The notes: generated from the sequence alone by a model not told the origin. A DNA stretch of 64,000 bases from Bacteroidales bacterium (GCA_024401365.1 JAKSLE010000007.1:86036-150035), one strand, 5' to 3'; numbered from the stretch's first letter, positions 37,891 through 46,848 are shown. Translations and numbers: made by a program.

Positions 37891-38147
37891 AAAAACAAAG
37901 CGACCCAGACAAGTCTCCTTGTCCAGGTCCCCTAAATATCAAAAAGTCGCACGGCCGGATTATTTAAACTCCTATAAATAGGATTATGGGTGCCTCATTA
38001 CCTCTGTAATCTTCCGCGCCATAAATGACAACCACTTGCGTGGTGAAGCCCGCCATTGTAACGATTAGCGTCGCCCAATTTGATTATTTTCTGTTGAGTT
38101 TAACAATCAAAGAATCCAGTGCGACTATTTTTTTTACTCAACTCTAG
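37891..38147 (-). ncRNA. structured non-coding RNA, 6S RNA-like candidate
   Basis: Minus-strand RNA with its own promoter (38182-38153). A closing stem pairs AGTCGCAC (38126-38119) with GTGCGACT (37952-37945) across 182 bases, extended by GGATT/AATCC. Inside are a hairpin ACCAC-GCAA-GTGGT, a hairpin TCCTAT-TT-ATAGGA and ATTAC/GTAAT. The closing stem ends in TTTTT, and a 12-bp terminator hairpin (37929-37918 with 37913-37902) followed by GCTTTGTTTTT lies just beyond. A long irregular rod of about 185 bases with a wide centre fits 6S RNA, which binds RNA polymerase (Bacteroidales forms were first described as the Bacteroidales-1 motif, as I recall). No protein frame fits. The plus strand also ends in a T run but lacks a promoter. 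Confidence 0.6.
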
Positions 38148-38152
38148 TACTG

Positions 38153-38182
38153 CAAAGATAGCAATCTTTCTCTTCCTCGCAA
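38153..38182 (-). promoter_or_regulatory. promoter of the non-coding RNA
   Basis: On the minus strand TTG (38182-38180), a 19-base spacer and TATCTTTG (38160-38153) match the Bacteroidota consensus. No protein gene lies downstream on this strand before the non-coding RNA, so the promoter must serve it. Confidence 0.75.
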
Positions 38183-38202
38183 TACTAATCTCCTTAAAAC
38201 TC

Positions 38203-39057
38203 TTAGCCTATGGCCTTCAAACTCATATCCAAGCTTGCTACGTGGTGAGTAAGAGCACCTACTGATATGTAGTCAACTCCTGTCTCAGCATACGCACGAA
38301 GGGTCTCAATAGTGATACCTCCCGACGACTCTGTCTCTACAGCACCAGCAATTCGCTCTACAGCTTTCTTAGTAGTAGGAATGTCAAAGTTGTCAAGCAT
38401 TACCCTGTCAACACCCCCGTGCTGAAGCGCAATCTCCAACTCTTCCATACTTCTTACCTCAAGCTCTATCTTCAAGTCTCTGTTGGTATCCTTCAAATAC
38501 TTCTGTGCACGCTCAATAGCCTCCACAATGCCACCCGCAAAGTCAACATGGTTGTCCTTCAACATAATCATGTCAAACAATCCTATACGGTGATTAACAC
38601 CACCTCCAATCTTCACGGCCAATTTGTCCAACAAGCGCATACCTGGCGTAGTCTTGCGTGTATCCAACAATCTGGTATGAAGTCCCTCAATAAGACTTAC
38701 ATACTTGTTTGTCGTTGTCGCTATACCACTCATGTGCTGCATTATATTGAGCACCAATCGCTCCGCTAAAAGCAATTTCTGAGTATGAAGCTCTACCTTG
38801 AATGCAATGTCTCCCTTCTTTACTCGTGTGCCGTCTTCTATAAATTGCTCAAACTTAGTCGTAGGATCAAGTCTCAGAAATACCTTCTTGGCTACGTCAA
38901 TACCTGCTATAATACCATCTTCCTTGCATATCAACTGCGCACGGTCAATAGCTTCTGCTGGAATACACGAAAGCGACGAATGATCGCCATCTCCAACATC
39001 TTCTTTTATGGCATTATCTATAAACTCACTCAAATATTGATCAAAATCTGGTATCAT
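38203..39057 (-). CDS. nadC: nicotinate-nucleotide diphosphorylase (carboxylating), NadC
   Basis: Quinolinate phosphoribosyltransferase of NAD synthesis: quinolinate plus PRPP gives nicotinate mononucleotide, CO2 and PPi. The 284-residue protein has the typical N-terminal sandwich (DVGDGDHSS near residue 20) and the barrel motifs DTRKTTPGMRLLDKLAVKIGG, NHRIGLFDMIMLKDNH and the late SVGALTH. It starts 12 bases after DUF4783, so the two form an operon. nadA and nadB are not in the window. Confidence 0.96.
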   Translation of the reverse strand: MIPDFDQYLSEFIDNAIKEDVGDGDHSSLSCIPAEAIDRAQLICKEDGIIAGIDVAKKVFLRLDPTTKFEQFIEDGTRVKKGDIAFKVELHTQKLLLAERLVLNIMQHMSGIATTTNKYVSLIEGLHTRLLDTRKTTPGMRLLDKLAVKIGGGVNHRIGLFDMIMLKDNHVDFAGGIVEAIERAQKYLKDTNRDLKIELEVRSMEELEIALQHGGVDRVMLDNFDIPTTKKAVERIAGAVETESSGGITIETLRAYAETGVDYISVGALTHHVASLDMSLKAIG

Positions 39058-39069
39058 ATCTTATCTTTT

Positions 39070-39486
39070 TTATTTCTCTTCTTCTATACGCAACTTGATA
39101 ATCTGACTTTTGTCCGCCTCTTGCTGCGTCAATATATATAGTCTATATGTACGACCAGCTATCTCCGCCGTCGCTATCATCATCGTCGTATTGCCTGTCT
39201 GTCGCTCATTGTCCACGTCCGCATTCTTAAACGTACCCTTGGAAAGAAATTCCTCAAGTACCACAGTAGCTTGCTTACTACTGTAAATGCCAGAACCACT
39301 GGGTAAACTCAACTCAACACTCGACGCAAAATATTTTGCAACGTCTTGAGTCTTGCCCCCCAACATCGCATCCCAACACTCTTTTGGCAACTGATATTTC
39401 CACCCACTACGCTCCTGTGCAAAGCCCAGAATAGCAATGAATGCCATCACAAAAGATACTATTACAAATTTGTACTTCAATTTCAT
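39070..39486 (-). CDS. DUF4783 exported small protein
   Basis: A 138-residue protein with a signal peptide (ending near GFAQ) and a compact alpha/beta domain that resembles an NTF2-like fold, matching DUF4783. Function is unknown. The ATG at 39486 is preferred over a TTG at 39498, because the -7 box TATATTTG occupies 39503-39496; the mRNA would then start only a few bases before the ATG. It is followed by nadC 12 bases on. Confidence 0.72.
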   Translation of the reverse strand: MKLKYKFVIVSFVMAFIAILGFAQERSGWKYQLPKECWDAMLGGKTQDVAKYFASSVELSLPSGSGIYSSKQATVVLEEFLSKGTFKNADVDNERQTGNTTMMIATAEIAGRTYRLYILTQQEADKSQIIKLRIEEEK

Positions 39487-39495
39487 ATCTAATTG

Positions 39496-39503
39496 CAAAT
39501 ATA
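39496..39503 (-). promoter_or_regulatory. -7 promoter element of DUF4783-nadC, almost leaderless
   Basis: TATATTTG on the minus strand is an exact -7 match; its last base is only 9 bases before the A of the ATG at 39486. The -33 element is not clear. Confidence 0.55.
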
Positions 39504-39579
39504 CATAATTTCTAATTCGATATCACGCAATACAATTTCTATGCCAAATGAAACGCCGCAAAACGCCGACAGGTCACAA

Positions 39580-41487
39580 CTATCCTTTACTGCCAAACAA
39601 TCCCTTCAAAGCACTCTTAACCTTGCCAAACAGATTGGTTTTCTTTTCGGTCGTAGGTGTCTTTTCTGCTACTTGCTCTGCTTGTTTGTTTCGTCTCTCA
39701 TAATGGTTATTCCCATTCTTATCCCTATTGTTGTACCTGCGCCTAGGACCATTGTGGTAATTACGACCTTGTCCATTATCGACTTTGTTGTCATTACTAC
39801 CTTCATTGACCTCTACCCCGCCATTTTCTCTATTATACCTGCTTCCTCGCTCTCCACCTTGCCTGTAGTTATTGTCTCTGCGTGGTCGACGTCTATTATT
39901 CTCTCTTGGTTGACCGTCTTGTGCTTGAACGTTTTCCGTTACCTGACCCTGTTGCTCTCCGCCTTCTCCTTGCACGCGCTGACCCTCTCCTTCATTGCGA
40001 CTGTACCTGCGATGATGGTTATTCCTGCGCTGTCTGTTCTGCCTATGATCGCCCGACTCTCCTCGCTGCTGGAATTCTTCTGTCTGCTCTCCTTGTGCGA
40101 CTTGTTCTGCTTGCTGCAACACGACTTCTTGTTGCTCAGCACCTTCTGCCTGCACTCTATGTCTATTACCTCTAGATCTTCTGTCCGACCGTCTTTCTTG
40201 CTCTCCCTCTTGTCCGCCATTAGGCCTGCCTTCACCGCCTCTGACTTCTGTATTTCTCCTGCCATTGCGATTGTTTCCGCCTCTGCCATTGCGCTGCTGA
40301 CGACCGTTGTTATTTCTTCCAGCCCTAATTCGCTTGTTTGGTGCATACTCAGGACCTTCGCCAATGCCTTCTGGTAATGGCAATTTCTCAACCGTCATCT
40401 CTATCAACTGCTCTATCTGCCCAAATGCATACATGTCCATCTCAGAGACCAATGTATATGCCTCGCCTTGTGTCTGCGCCCTGGCTGTTCGTCCTACTCT
40501 GTGAACATAATCTTCAGCATCATGGGGTACCTCATAGTTAATGACAACGTCAATCTTCTCTATATCTATACCTCTAGCTATAATATCTGTAGCAACGAGA
40601 ATATTTGTCTGCCTGTTACGAAACTTAAGCAATGCTTCTTCTCTCTCTTTCTGCTCAAGATCACTGTGTATGACATCCGCATTGAACCCTTGACGCCTCA
40701 ACTCGCGAGCCAACTCTTTCACTGTCTGCTTGCGCGATGAAAAAACAATCACACTTTGCTCTTGCCTTCCATCAAGTATATGCTTGATTACCTGCGACTT
40801 CTGCGTGTCATATACCACAAATGCCCCTTGCTTAACACCTTCTGCTGGCTTACTTATGGCTATATTGACTTCTGCTGGGTCTTGAAGTATATTCTTCGCC
40901 AATTCTCTTATCTTTGGCGGCATCGTAGCCGAGAACATCAAGGTCTGCCTTCCTTCTACTGGCATCTGCTTGACTACCTGCATAATATCTTCATAAAAGC
41001 CCATGTCAAGCATCCTGTCTGCCTCATCAAGTATCAGACAACGAATAGTACTGAAATCAACATACCCCATGCTGATGTGCTGAAGTAGTCTGCCTGGCGT
41101 GGCTATCAATATATCAGCACCCTCAAGTATGGCATTCTTCTGCCTATTCCACTCCCCACTGTCATTACCTCCATATACGGCTACAGACGATACCTGAACA
41201 TAATAACCAAATCCTTCCATCTGCTGGTCTATCTGCAATGCAAGCTCTCTGGTAGGTACCAAAACAACAGTGTCTATACCCTTCTGCGGCTCTCGTACTA
41301 TACGGTTTATCGTAGGCAATAAATATGCCGCAGTCTTGCCAGTACCTGTCTGTGCACAGGCTATAATATCCCGACCATCCATGATAACAGGTATGGTCTG
41401 CTCCTGAACTGGCGTAGGAGTCTCAAAACGCATCGCGTCTAAACTGTCTTGTAAGTCGTATTCAAATTCAAAATCCGCAAATGTCAT
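39580..41487 (-). CDS. DEAD-box RNA helicase with long Arg/Asn/Gln/Gly-rich tail
   Basis: A 635-residue helicase of the RhlE type. Residues 1-375 hold the two RecA-like lobes: Q-motif TPTPVQEQTIP (23-33), AQTGTGKT (45-52), LDEADRMLDMG, SAT, and HRVGRTARAQ. The remaining about 255 residues are low-complexity, with repeated RNN, RGG-like, EGGEQQ and YNR words, and end in a short basic amphipathic helix (LFGKVKSALKGLFG). Such tails bind RNA and can drive condensate formation; the likely role is cold-related mRNA or ribosome remodelling. It is the last gene of a seven-gene operon, 36 bases after the methyltransferase. Confidence 0.94.
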   Translation of the reverse strand: MTFADFEFEYDLQDSLDAMRFETPTPVQEQTIPVIMDGRDIIACAQTGTGKTAAYLLPTINRIVREPQKGIDTVVLVPTRELALQIDQQMEGFGYYVQVSSVAVYGGNDSGEWNRQKNAILEGADILIATPGRLLQHISMGYVDFSTIRCLILDEADRMLDMGFYEDIMQVVKQMPVEGRQTLMFSATMPPKIRELAKNILQDPAEVNIAISKPAEGVKQGAFVVYDTQKSQVIKHILDGRQEQSVIVFSSRKQTVKELARELRRQGFNADVIHSDLEQKEREEALLKFRNRQTNILVATDIIARGIDIEKIDVVINYEVPHDAEDYVHRVGRTARAQTQGEAYTLVSEMDMYAFGQIEQLIEMTVEKLPLPEGIGEGPEYAPNKRIRAGRNNNGRQQRNGRGGNNRNGRRNTEVRGGEGRPNGGQEGEQERRSDRRSRGNRHRVQAEGAEQQEVVLQQAEQVAQGEQTEEFQQRGESGDHRQNRQRRNNHHRRYSRNEGEGQRVQGEGGEQQGQVTENVQAQDGQPRENNRRRPRRDNNYRQGGERGSRYNRENGGVEVNEGSNDNKVDNGQGRNYHNGPRRRYNNRDKNGNNHYERRNKQAEQVAEKTPTTEKKTNLFGKVKSALKGLFGSKG

Positions 41488-41523
41488 CTTCCTTGCTCTT
41501 CTGTGTTATCTTTTTTCTGTTGA

Positions 41524-42705
41524 CTAAAGTACATGTAGTACCAATCCTTTCAAATATTCCCCTTCTGGATGGAAAATATCTACCGGATGATCTGCTGGCT
41601 GTGAAAGCTGATGCAATACCGATACCTTACGACCAGCCTTTGCTGCCGACGAAAATACCATAGTCCTGAATATCTCTTTCGTCACAACTTGCGAACATGA
41701 GAACGTAAACAGGATACCTCCTGGCTTAATCATCTCCAAAGCCTTAGTATTCAATCTTCTATATCCTTTCAATGCATTGCCAAGCACATTGTAATGCTTT
41801 GCAAAAGCAGGTGGGTCAAGAATAACTAGGTCGTAATCTTCCTTGGCATTCTGCATGAACTTAAACGCATCTTCAGCAAAAGCATCATGTCGCGAATCTT
41901 CACCAAAATTGATTCTTACATTGTCTCTCGTCAACTCTATCGCCCTCTCACTGCTGTCTACTGAGTGTACCAACTTAGCACCACCTCTCATGGCATACAT
42001 CGAGAAACCTCCTGTATAACAGAACATATTGAGTACCTTCCTGTCCTTACTGTATCTCTCAATAAGGGCTCTGTTCTCTCGCTGGTCAACAAAAAAACCT
42101 GTCTTTTGTCCATGTTCCCAGTCTGGAGCAAACTTCAATCCGTTCTCAAGGGCTACCATCTCTTCTGGAGCCGTACCCCATACATAGGAATTGTGAGGCT
42201 CAAGACCTGCCTTGAATGGCAATGTGCCTTCACTCTTATTGTATATAGCCTTGATATTATCCCCTAAGACGGTCTTCAACGCCTCTTCTATCAACGCACG
42301 CTGTACATACATACCTACTGAGTGCATCTGAACCACAGCCGTGCCATTGTACATATCTATGACAAGACCCGGAAGACGGTCGCCTTCTCCGTGTATAAGA
42401 CGGAAAGCATTAGTCTGCGGATTGCCTATCAACCCCAACTTCCTTCTCATCTCAAACGCCTCGGAAATGCGCTGATTGTAAAAGGCCTGATCTATAGCAA
42501 CCGGCTCAAACGAAAGAACCCTCACCGCTATAGTGCCTATCTGATAATGTCCTATGGCAAGGAAACTGCCTAGGGCATCAGTAACTTCTACTACATCTCC
42601 TTCTTGTGGAGTGCCATCCATCTTCTGTATAGCTCCAGAAAATATCCATGGATGAAATCTTTGCAGGCTCTGCTCTTTGCCTTGCTTGAGTTGTATATGT
42701 ATCAT
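41524..42705 (-). CDS. class I SAM-dependent 23S rRNA methyltransferase, RlmI-like
   Basis: A 393-residue enzyme with an N-terminal PUA domain (about 1-75), an EEHEE-like middle domain and a Rossmann methyltransferase domain (about 195-393) containing VLNMFCYTGGFSMYA (SAM-binding motif I) and VILDPPAFAKH (catalytic motif IV). RlmI makes m5C1962 of 23S rRNA in E. coli. The start overlaps the exonuclease stop by four bases (ATGA). Confidence 0.92.
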   Translation of the reverse strand: MIHIQLKQGKEQSLQRFHPWIFSGAIQKMDGTPQEGDVVEVTDALGSFLAIGHYQIGTIAVRVLSFEPVAIDQAFYNQRISEAFEMRRKLGLIGNPQTNAFRLIHGEGDRLPGLVIDMYNGTAVVQMHSVGMYVQRALIEEALKTVLGDNIKAIYNKSEGTLPFKAGLEPHNSYVWGTAPEEMVALENGLKFAPDWEHGQKTGFFVDQRENRALIERYSKDRKVLNMFCYTGGFSMYAMRGGAKLVHSVDSSERAIELTRDNVRINFGEDSRHDAFAEDAFKFMQNAKEDYDLVILDPPAFAKHYNVLGNALKGYRRLNTKALEMIKPGGILFTFSCSQVVTKEIFRTMVFSSAAKAGRKVSVLHQLSQPADHPVDIFHPEGEYLKGLVLHVL

Positions 42706-43364
42706 TCGTTATTCTGTTCTGCTTGTTCTTCCGCCTGATTGGCCAGACGTCGCTTTACTATCTCTTGCAACTGTGGTATCATCACTACACCCTTTTGCAA
42801 CTCTTCATAAATCCTCAAGGTTACCCAGGCATCTGTCGCCGCATAATTCTGCTGCGCTACAGACAATGACGATGCCGCCCAGTTGGTAACCCTCTGCCTC
42901 TTGGATATCCTGATACCTAAGGTTCTGGCAGCCAACTTAGCTAATGAAATGTCAGGAATATTCATACTCTTTACCACATCCTGAACATCAACAACATTCA
43001 CAGGCTCTATCTCTCCTCTGCCTCGCAATGCCCTGATATCATCAGAGATAGACAACCCTACCTTCATTATGTCTGGATTGGCAAAGAAACTTTGTATCTC
43101 TGGTATCAAACCTATAACGGTAAGTCGTATCAACCAAGCCCTCTCACCATCACATATCTGCAATAGCGAAACCCTATGCATCTTGCCTCGCTGAAAGTTG
43201 GGCCTCGTCTCTGTATCAAAACCAACAACCTTGCACGTGCTCTCTATCTCCTTAAATACAGCACGGGCTACAAATGCATTGTCAACCAACTTAATTGTTC
43301 CTGGAAACAACCCGTATGGCAGATCCACCAAGTCCTCTTTCTCTATTTTCTCTAACGAAACCAA
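42702..43364 (-). CDS. DEDDy 3'-5' exonuclease domain protein
   Basis: A 220-residue single-domain exonuclease like the catalytic part of RNase D/WRN. Exo I is VVGFDTETRP, Exo II VGLSISDDIRAL, and Exo III YAATDAWVTLRIYE with the tyrosine of the DEDDy class. No HRDC domain is attached, so substrate (RNA or DNA) is open. It is translationally coupled to the methyltransferase gene and lies 18 bases after the pseudouridine synthase, in an operon of RNA-modifying genes, which favours RNA. Confidence 0.9.
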   Translation of the reverse strand: MVSLEKIEKEDLVDLPYGLFPGTIKLVDNAFVARAVFKEIESTCKVVGFDTETRPNFQRGKMHRVSLLQICDGERAWLIRLTVIGLIPEIQSFFANPDIMKVGLSISDDIRALRGRGEIEPVNVVDVQDVVKSMNIPDISLAKLAARTLGIRISKRQRVTNWAASSLSVAQQNYAATDAWVTLRIYEELQKGVVMIPQLQEIVKRRLANQAEEQAEQNNE

Positions 43365-43382
43365 AATATCTTCCTTGGATTG

Positions 43383-44060
43383 TTAATCTTCTGCTGGAGC
43401 TATACTCCACACATTGTCCTTAGGTAGTGGAGCTACTATTGTTACCATCTCATCCTTTACTGGATGCTTGAACTGAAGCTTCCTTGAGTGAAGATTTATT
43501 CCACCACCTTCATTGCTCCTCTTGGCACCATACTTCAAATCACCTCTGATCGGACAACCAATGCGCGACAACTGCGCCCTAATCTGATGATGACGCCCTG
43601 TCTGCAACGATACTTCCAATAAGTTGATGTTTGGTGTCGACGCTAAAAGAGTATAACTGAGTACAGCTTCCTTGTACCCCGTACGTGGACTTACTGAAAC
43701 ATTGGCTCTGTTCTTTTCCTCATTCTTGGACATGTAATGCCTCAATTCTGCCGACTCTTCTTTCGGTCTGTCTTGGGTAATAGCCCAATAAATCTTCGTC
43801 ACAGTATGGTTCTTGAACATCTCGTTGAGTCGCGCCAATGCCTTACTTGTCCTGGCAAACAAAACAACACCAGATACCGGACGGTCAATTCTGTGTACAA
43901 TACCTAGAAAAACTTCTCCTGGCTTATTGTACTTCTCCTTAATATATGCCTTAACTTCGTCAGCGAGTGTAGCATCTCCAGTCTTGTCGCTTTGCACAAT
44001 CTCACCGGCATGCTTGTTCACTGCAATCAAATGATTGTCTTCGTATAATACCTCTAGCAT
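43383..44060 (-). CDS. RluA-family pseudouridine synthase without S4 domain (second)
   Basis: A 225-residue catalytic-domain-only pseudouridine synthase. HRIDRPVSG contains the catalytic aspartate, with Pro-Val in place of the more common Asp-Thr seen in its two paralogues here. LEVSLQTGRHHQIRAQLSRIG follows. The RNA target is unknown. It is 21 bases after panB in the operon. Confidence 0.9.
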   Translation of the reverse strand: MLEVLYEDNHLIAVNKHAGEIVQSDKTGDATLADEVKAYIKEKYNKPGEVFLGIVHRIDRPVSGVVLFARTSKALARLNEMFKNHTVTKIYWAITQDRPKEESAELRHYMSKNEEKNRANVSVSPRTGYKEAVLSYTLLASTPNINLLEVSLQTGRHHQIRAQLSRIGCPIRGDLKYGAKRSNEGGGINLHSRKLQFKHPVKDEMVTIVAPLPKDNVWSIAPAED

Positions 44061-44081
44061 AATATATTTTAGGTCTAAAAA

Positions 44082-44906
44082 CTAATATTGCTCTTTCTCG
44101 TTAGGAAAATCGCCCGACTTAACGTCTGTAATATATCCACCAACCGCCGCTGTAATATCCTCATACAAATGAGCATATCTCCTGAGGAATCGTGGCGAAA
44201 AACCATTGGTCATTCCCAACATATCGTGTACCACCAATACTTGCCCGTCTACAGCATTGCCAGCTCCAATACCTATAACTGGAATAGTAAGCTCCTTTGC
44301 TACACGCTCTGCAAGTACAGCAGGAATCTTCTCTAATACAATAGCAAAACATCCCGCATCTTCAAGTAGGTGCGCATCTTTTATCAACTTAGCTGCCTCC
44401 GCCTCTTCTTGCGCTCTTACTGTGTATGTACCGAACTTATGTATCGATTGTGGAGTAAGTCCTAAATGGCCCATAATAGGAATACCAGCAGATAAGATTC
44501 GCTGAATAGACTCAAGTATCTCTTCTCCTCCCTCTAGCTTGAGCGCATCCGCACCCGTCTCTTTCATAATGCGGATTGCTGATGAAAGGGCCAACTTCGA
44601 GTCTCCTTGGTATGTGCCGAATGGCATGTCTACTACCACCAACGCTCGCTTGACTGCCCTGGCTACCGACGCACCATGATATATCATCTGATCCAATGTT
44701 ATAGGCAACGTAGTATCCCATCCTGCCATAACATTCGATGCCGAGTCTCCAACCAATATAGCATCAATACCAGCTTCGTCTACTATCCTGGCCATCGTAT
44801 AGTCGTACGATGTAAGCATGGATATCTTCTCGCCATTCTGCTTCATCTTCCCAAAGCCAAAGGTCGTAACCTTCTTTGCTGGCGTCGTAACATTTGTTGC
44901 CGACAT
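44082..44906 (-). CDS. panB: 3-methyl-2-oxobutanoate hydroxymethyltransferase PanB
   Basis: First committed step of pantothenate (CoA) synthesis: transfers a hydroxymethyl group from methylene-tetrahydrofolate to alpha-ketoisovalerate. The 274-residue barrel enzyme shows [45 protein letters not shown] and the late [18 protein letters not shown] motifs with metal-binding aspartates. A canonical AGGAGG lies 8 bases before the ATG. panC and panD are not in the window. A conserved-looking hairpin separates it from the sigma factor gene upstream. Confidence 0.96.
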   Translation of the reverse strand: MSATNVTTPAKKVTTFGFGKMKQNGEKISMLTSYDYTMARIVDEAGIDAILVGDSASNVMAGWDTTLPITLDQMIYHGASVARAVKRALVVVDMPFGTYQGDSKLALSSAIRIMKETGADALKLEGGEEILESIQRILSAGIPIMGHLGLTPQSIHKFGTYTVRAQEEAEAAKLIKDAHLLEDAGCFAIVLEKIPAVLAERVAKELTIPVIGIGAGNAVDGQVLVVHDMLGMTNGFSPRFLRRYAHLYEDITAAVGGYITDVKSGDFPNEKEQY

Positions 44907-44914
44907 TCTTCGTT

Positions 44915-44920
44915 CCTCCT
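44915..44920 (-). promoter_or_regulatory. canonical Shine-Dalgarno AGGAGG before panB
   Basis: AGGAGG on the minus strand ends 8 bases before the ATG. Only this gene and the GGGtGRT gene were seen to have such a full site. Confidence 0.8.
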
Positions 44921-44946
44921 CTGTTATTATCTATTATAAATGCTCC

Positions 44947-44980
44947 GAGACGATGCCACAATGTATAGAGGCATCGTCTC
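44947..44980 (-). other. 11-bp hairpin between sigma factor gene and panB
   Basis: GAGACGATGCC (44947-44957) pairs perfectly with GGCATCGTCTC (44970-44980) around a 12-base loop. Neither side carries a proper T run, so it is not a classic terminator; it may trim or stabilise the operon mRNA. Confidence 0.6.
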
Positions 44981-45019
44981 AGGTATATGTCTTAATTAAA
45001 TATGCTGACTATCAACTAC

Positions 45020-45700
45020 TTAGTCAATATCATCATCCAAATCTTCTTCGTCGTCTCGTCTGTAATGATCTTGCGCCGTCTCAGTATTCTTCAAAATATT
45101 GTACAGAAGCTCCCTCGAACGGAACAACTGCGCCTTCACTGTACCAAGTGGCAAATCAAGTTGGGTCGCAATCTCTTCATACGATAACTCCTGAAAATAT
45201 CGCATCTCAACAAGTGTCCTGTATCTAGGCTTTAGCTTTTGTACCACCGTACGGACCAAGTCTGCTATCTGCGACTTAATCATCGCCTCCGCCGGATCAA
45301 GACCCTCATCTATCACAGTCATCGGCTTACTGTCCTCTTTTTGCTCGTCTCCGTCAATCGAAACAATAAATCCTCTCTTACGACGCAAAAAGTCAATACC
45401 GTTATTTGAAGCTATCTTGAAAAGCCATGTCGAAAAAGCATAGTTCGGTGAATATTGCCTGATATTCTTAAAGGCCTTACCAAATGCTTCAATAGTCAAA
45501 TCCTCTGCATCACTCTTGTTGTTCACCATCTTCAACAACATAAAGTAAATAGAGTCTCTGTAACGCGACAACAACTCAGCGTACGCCTTCTGGTCACCCG
45601 CTATGGCACGGCCAACCAACTCAAGATCGTACTTCGCTTTGTCCGAATACGACGTGGTAGGAAAATCTTCTGCAAAAACGATTTCTTCCATTACTTCCAT
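45020..45700 (-). CDS. RNA polymerase sigma factor, ECF (sigma-70 family)
   Basis: A 226-residue ECF sigma factor with region 2 (about 30-100; DAEDLTIEAFGKAFKNI and FSTWLFKIASNNGIDFLRR) and region 4 (about 145-200; YQELSYEEIATQLDLPLGTVKAQLFRS pattern). An acidic tail ends the protein. No anti-sigma factor gene is next to it, which is unusual for an ECF factor and suggests constitutive or tail-based control. Its gene overlaps the glycosyltransferase end; an alternative start at 45691 would share one base with that stop (TAATG). The regulon cannot be told from here. Confidence 0.92.
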   Translation of the reverse strand: MEVMEEIVFAEDFPTTSYSDKAKYDLELVGRAIAGDQKAYAELLSRYRDSIYFMLLKMVNNKSDAEDLTIEAFGKAFKNIRQYSPNYAFSTWLFKIASNNGIDFLRRKRGFIVSIDGDEQKEDSKPMTVIDEGLDPAEAMIKSQIADLVRTVVQKLKPRYRTLVEMRYFQELSYEEIATQLDLPLGTVKAQLFRSRELLYNILKNTETAQDHYRRDDEEDLDDDID

Positions 45701-46848
45701 CTATTTGAACTTTTACTCGTGTAACCTGTCATCCATGCAGCTAACTGTATCCATGGCATGAAAATGTCAAATGGCAATGTCCAAATCCATATCCACCTGT
45801 CATTCCCCTTCTCCGTACCATGCATCCTACGGGCAGCAATACACAACGATGTGTGCATCAATACCCAACGGACACCTAGCAGACTGAGTATTACAATCGG
45901 TAAAATGTCGTTTATATTCCAATACATTATAACAATCGCCAACGCACCCCATAACAGAGCCTGTCGCGTCAGCAATTCAAGTCCAAGCATAAATTTCACA
46001 CTCCACCTGTAATATGGAGATGTAGTCATGTGTCTGGTCTTCTGTATAGCCCACTCTTTCCATGTCGTCTTGGGGGCACTTATAGTCTGTCCATCTGGAT
46101 CAAAACAAATGGCAGTGTTCTTGCGTGTTCCTACTTCCGATATGAATAGGTCATCATCGCCAGACTGTACCTTCCAATTCTTCCTGAACTGCGAACTATT
46201 GTTGTAAAGCGACTTGACGTAACTCATATTCCTCCCCACTCCCATAAATGGACGCATCGCCTTGGCAAAGCCCATATACTGAACCGTATTAAAGAAGGTC
46301 TCGAAACGTATTATCAGATTGAGCAATCCCGGCAACTTGGCGTACCTGCCATATCCAATGACCAACTCCTTGCCTTCCTGCTCTACATAGCTACTCATCA
46401 TCGTACGTACCCACTCACTCGACGATGGCGTACAGTCAGCATCCGTAAATAGTATATGCTCATACTTCGCCGCCTTAATGCCAACAGTCACAGCTAGCTT
46501 CTTGCTATGCCTGAACGTACTGTCCAACGGAATAGATGTATAATAAAGCTGTGGATACTCTTTCCTCAACTGGGCCAACGTCATCTCAGTATCATCTTCC
46601 GAAGCATCGTCCACTATCACAATCTGCTTCTCAGGATACCTCTGAGCCATCAACTCTGGCACCAAACGCTTTAGATTATCAGATTCATTTCTGGCACATA
46701 CAACAATACTGACAGGGGGTAATTTCTCTCCCTGCGATACGCCGCCATTATGTTTAGAAATTCTAAACATATAGAACGACCAATAGAATAATTGTATCAA
46801 TCCAACTATCCCTATGATTGTCAGCACGTATATATCCTCTATATTCAC
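45691..46848 (-). CDS. GT2 family membrane glycosyltransferase
   Basis: A 385-residue inverting GT-A transferase. A membrane helix (about 8-28) precedes the catalytic domain (about 45-270) with VSIVVCARNESDNLKRLVPEL, IVIVDDASEDDT, the metal-binding FTDADC, the acceptor motif SGDDDLF and QKTRHM in the place of the processive Q-x-x-RW motif. Two to three membrane helices follow (about 285-370). Sugar and acceptor are unknown; a cell-envelope glycan or glycolipid is likely. It is the first gene of the operon, with a consensus promoter. Confidence 0.9.
   Translation of the reverse strand: MNIEDIYVLTIIGIVGLIQLFYWSFYMFRISKHNGGVSQGEKLPPVSIVVCARNESDNLKRLVPELMAQRYPEKQIVIVDDASEDDTEMTLAQLRKEYPQLYYTSIPLDSTFRHSKKLAVTVGIKAAKYEHILFTDADCTPSSSEWVRTMMSSYVEQEGKELVIGYGRYAKLPGLLNLIIRFETFFNTVQYMGFAKAMRPFMGVGRNMSYVKSLYNNSSQFRKNWKVQSGDDDLFISEVGTRKNTAICFDPDGQTISAPKTTWKEWAIQKTRHMTTSPYYRWSVKFMLGLELLTRQALLWGALAIVIMYWNINDILPIVILSLLGVRWVLMHTSLCIAARRMHGTEKGNDRWIWIWTLPFDIFMPWIQLAAWMTGYTSKSSNRWK

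Noticed and set aside
39493-40377. A 294-codon open frame on the plus strand.
   Set aside because: It is the antisense shadow of the repetitive tail of the DEAD-box helicase gene; its hydrophobic, Ser/Leu-rich composition follows from the Arg/Gln/Gly codons opposite.
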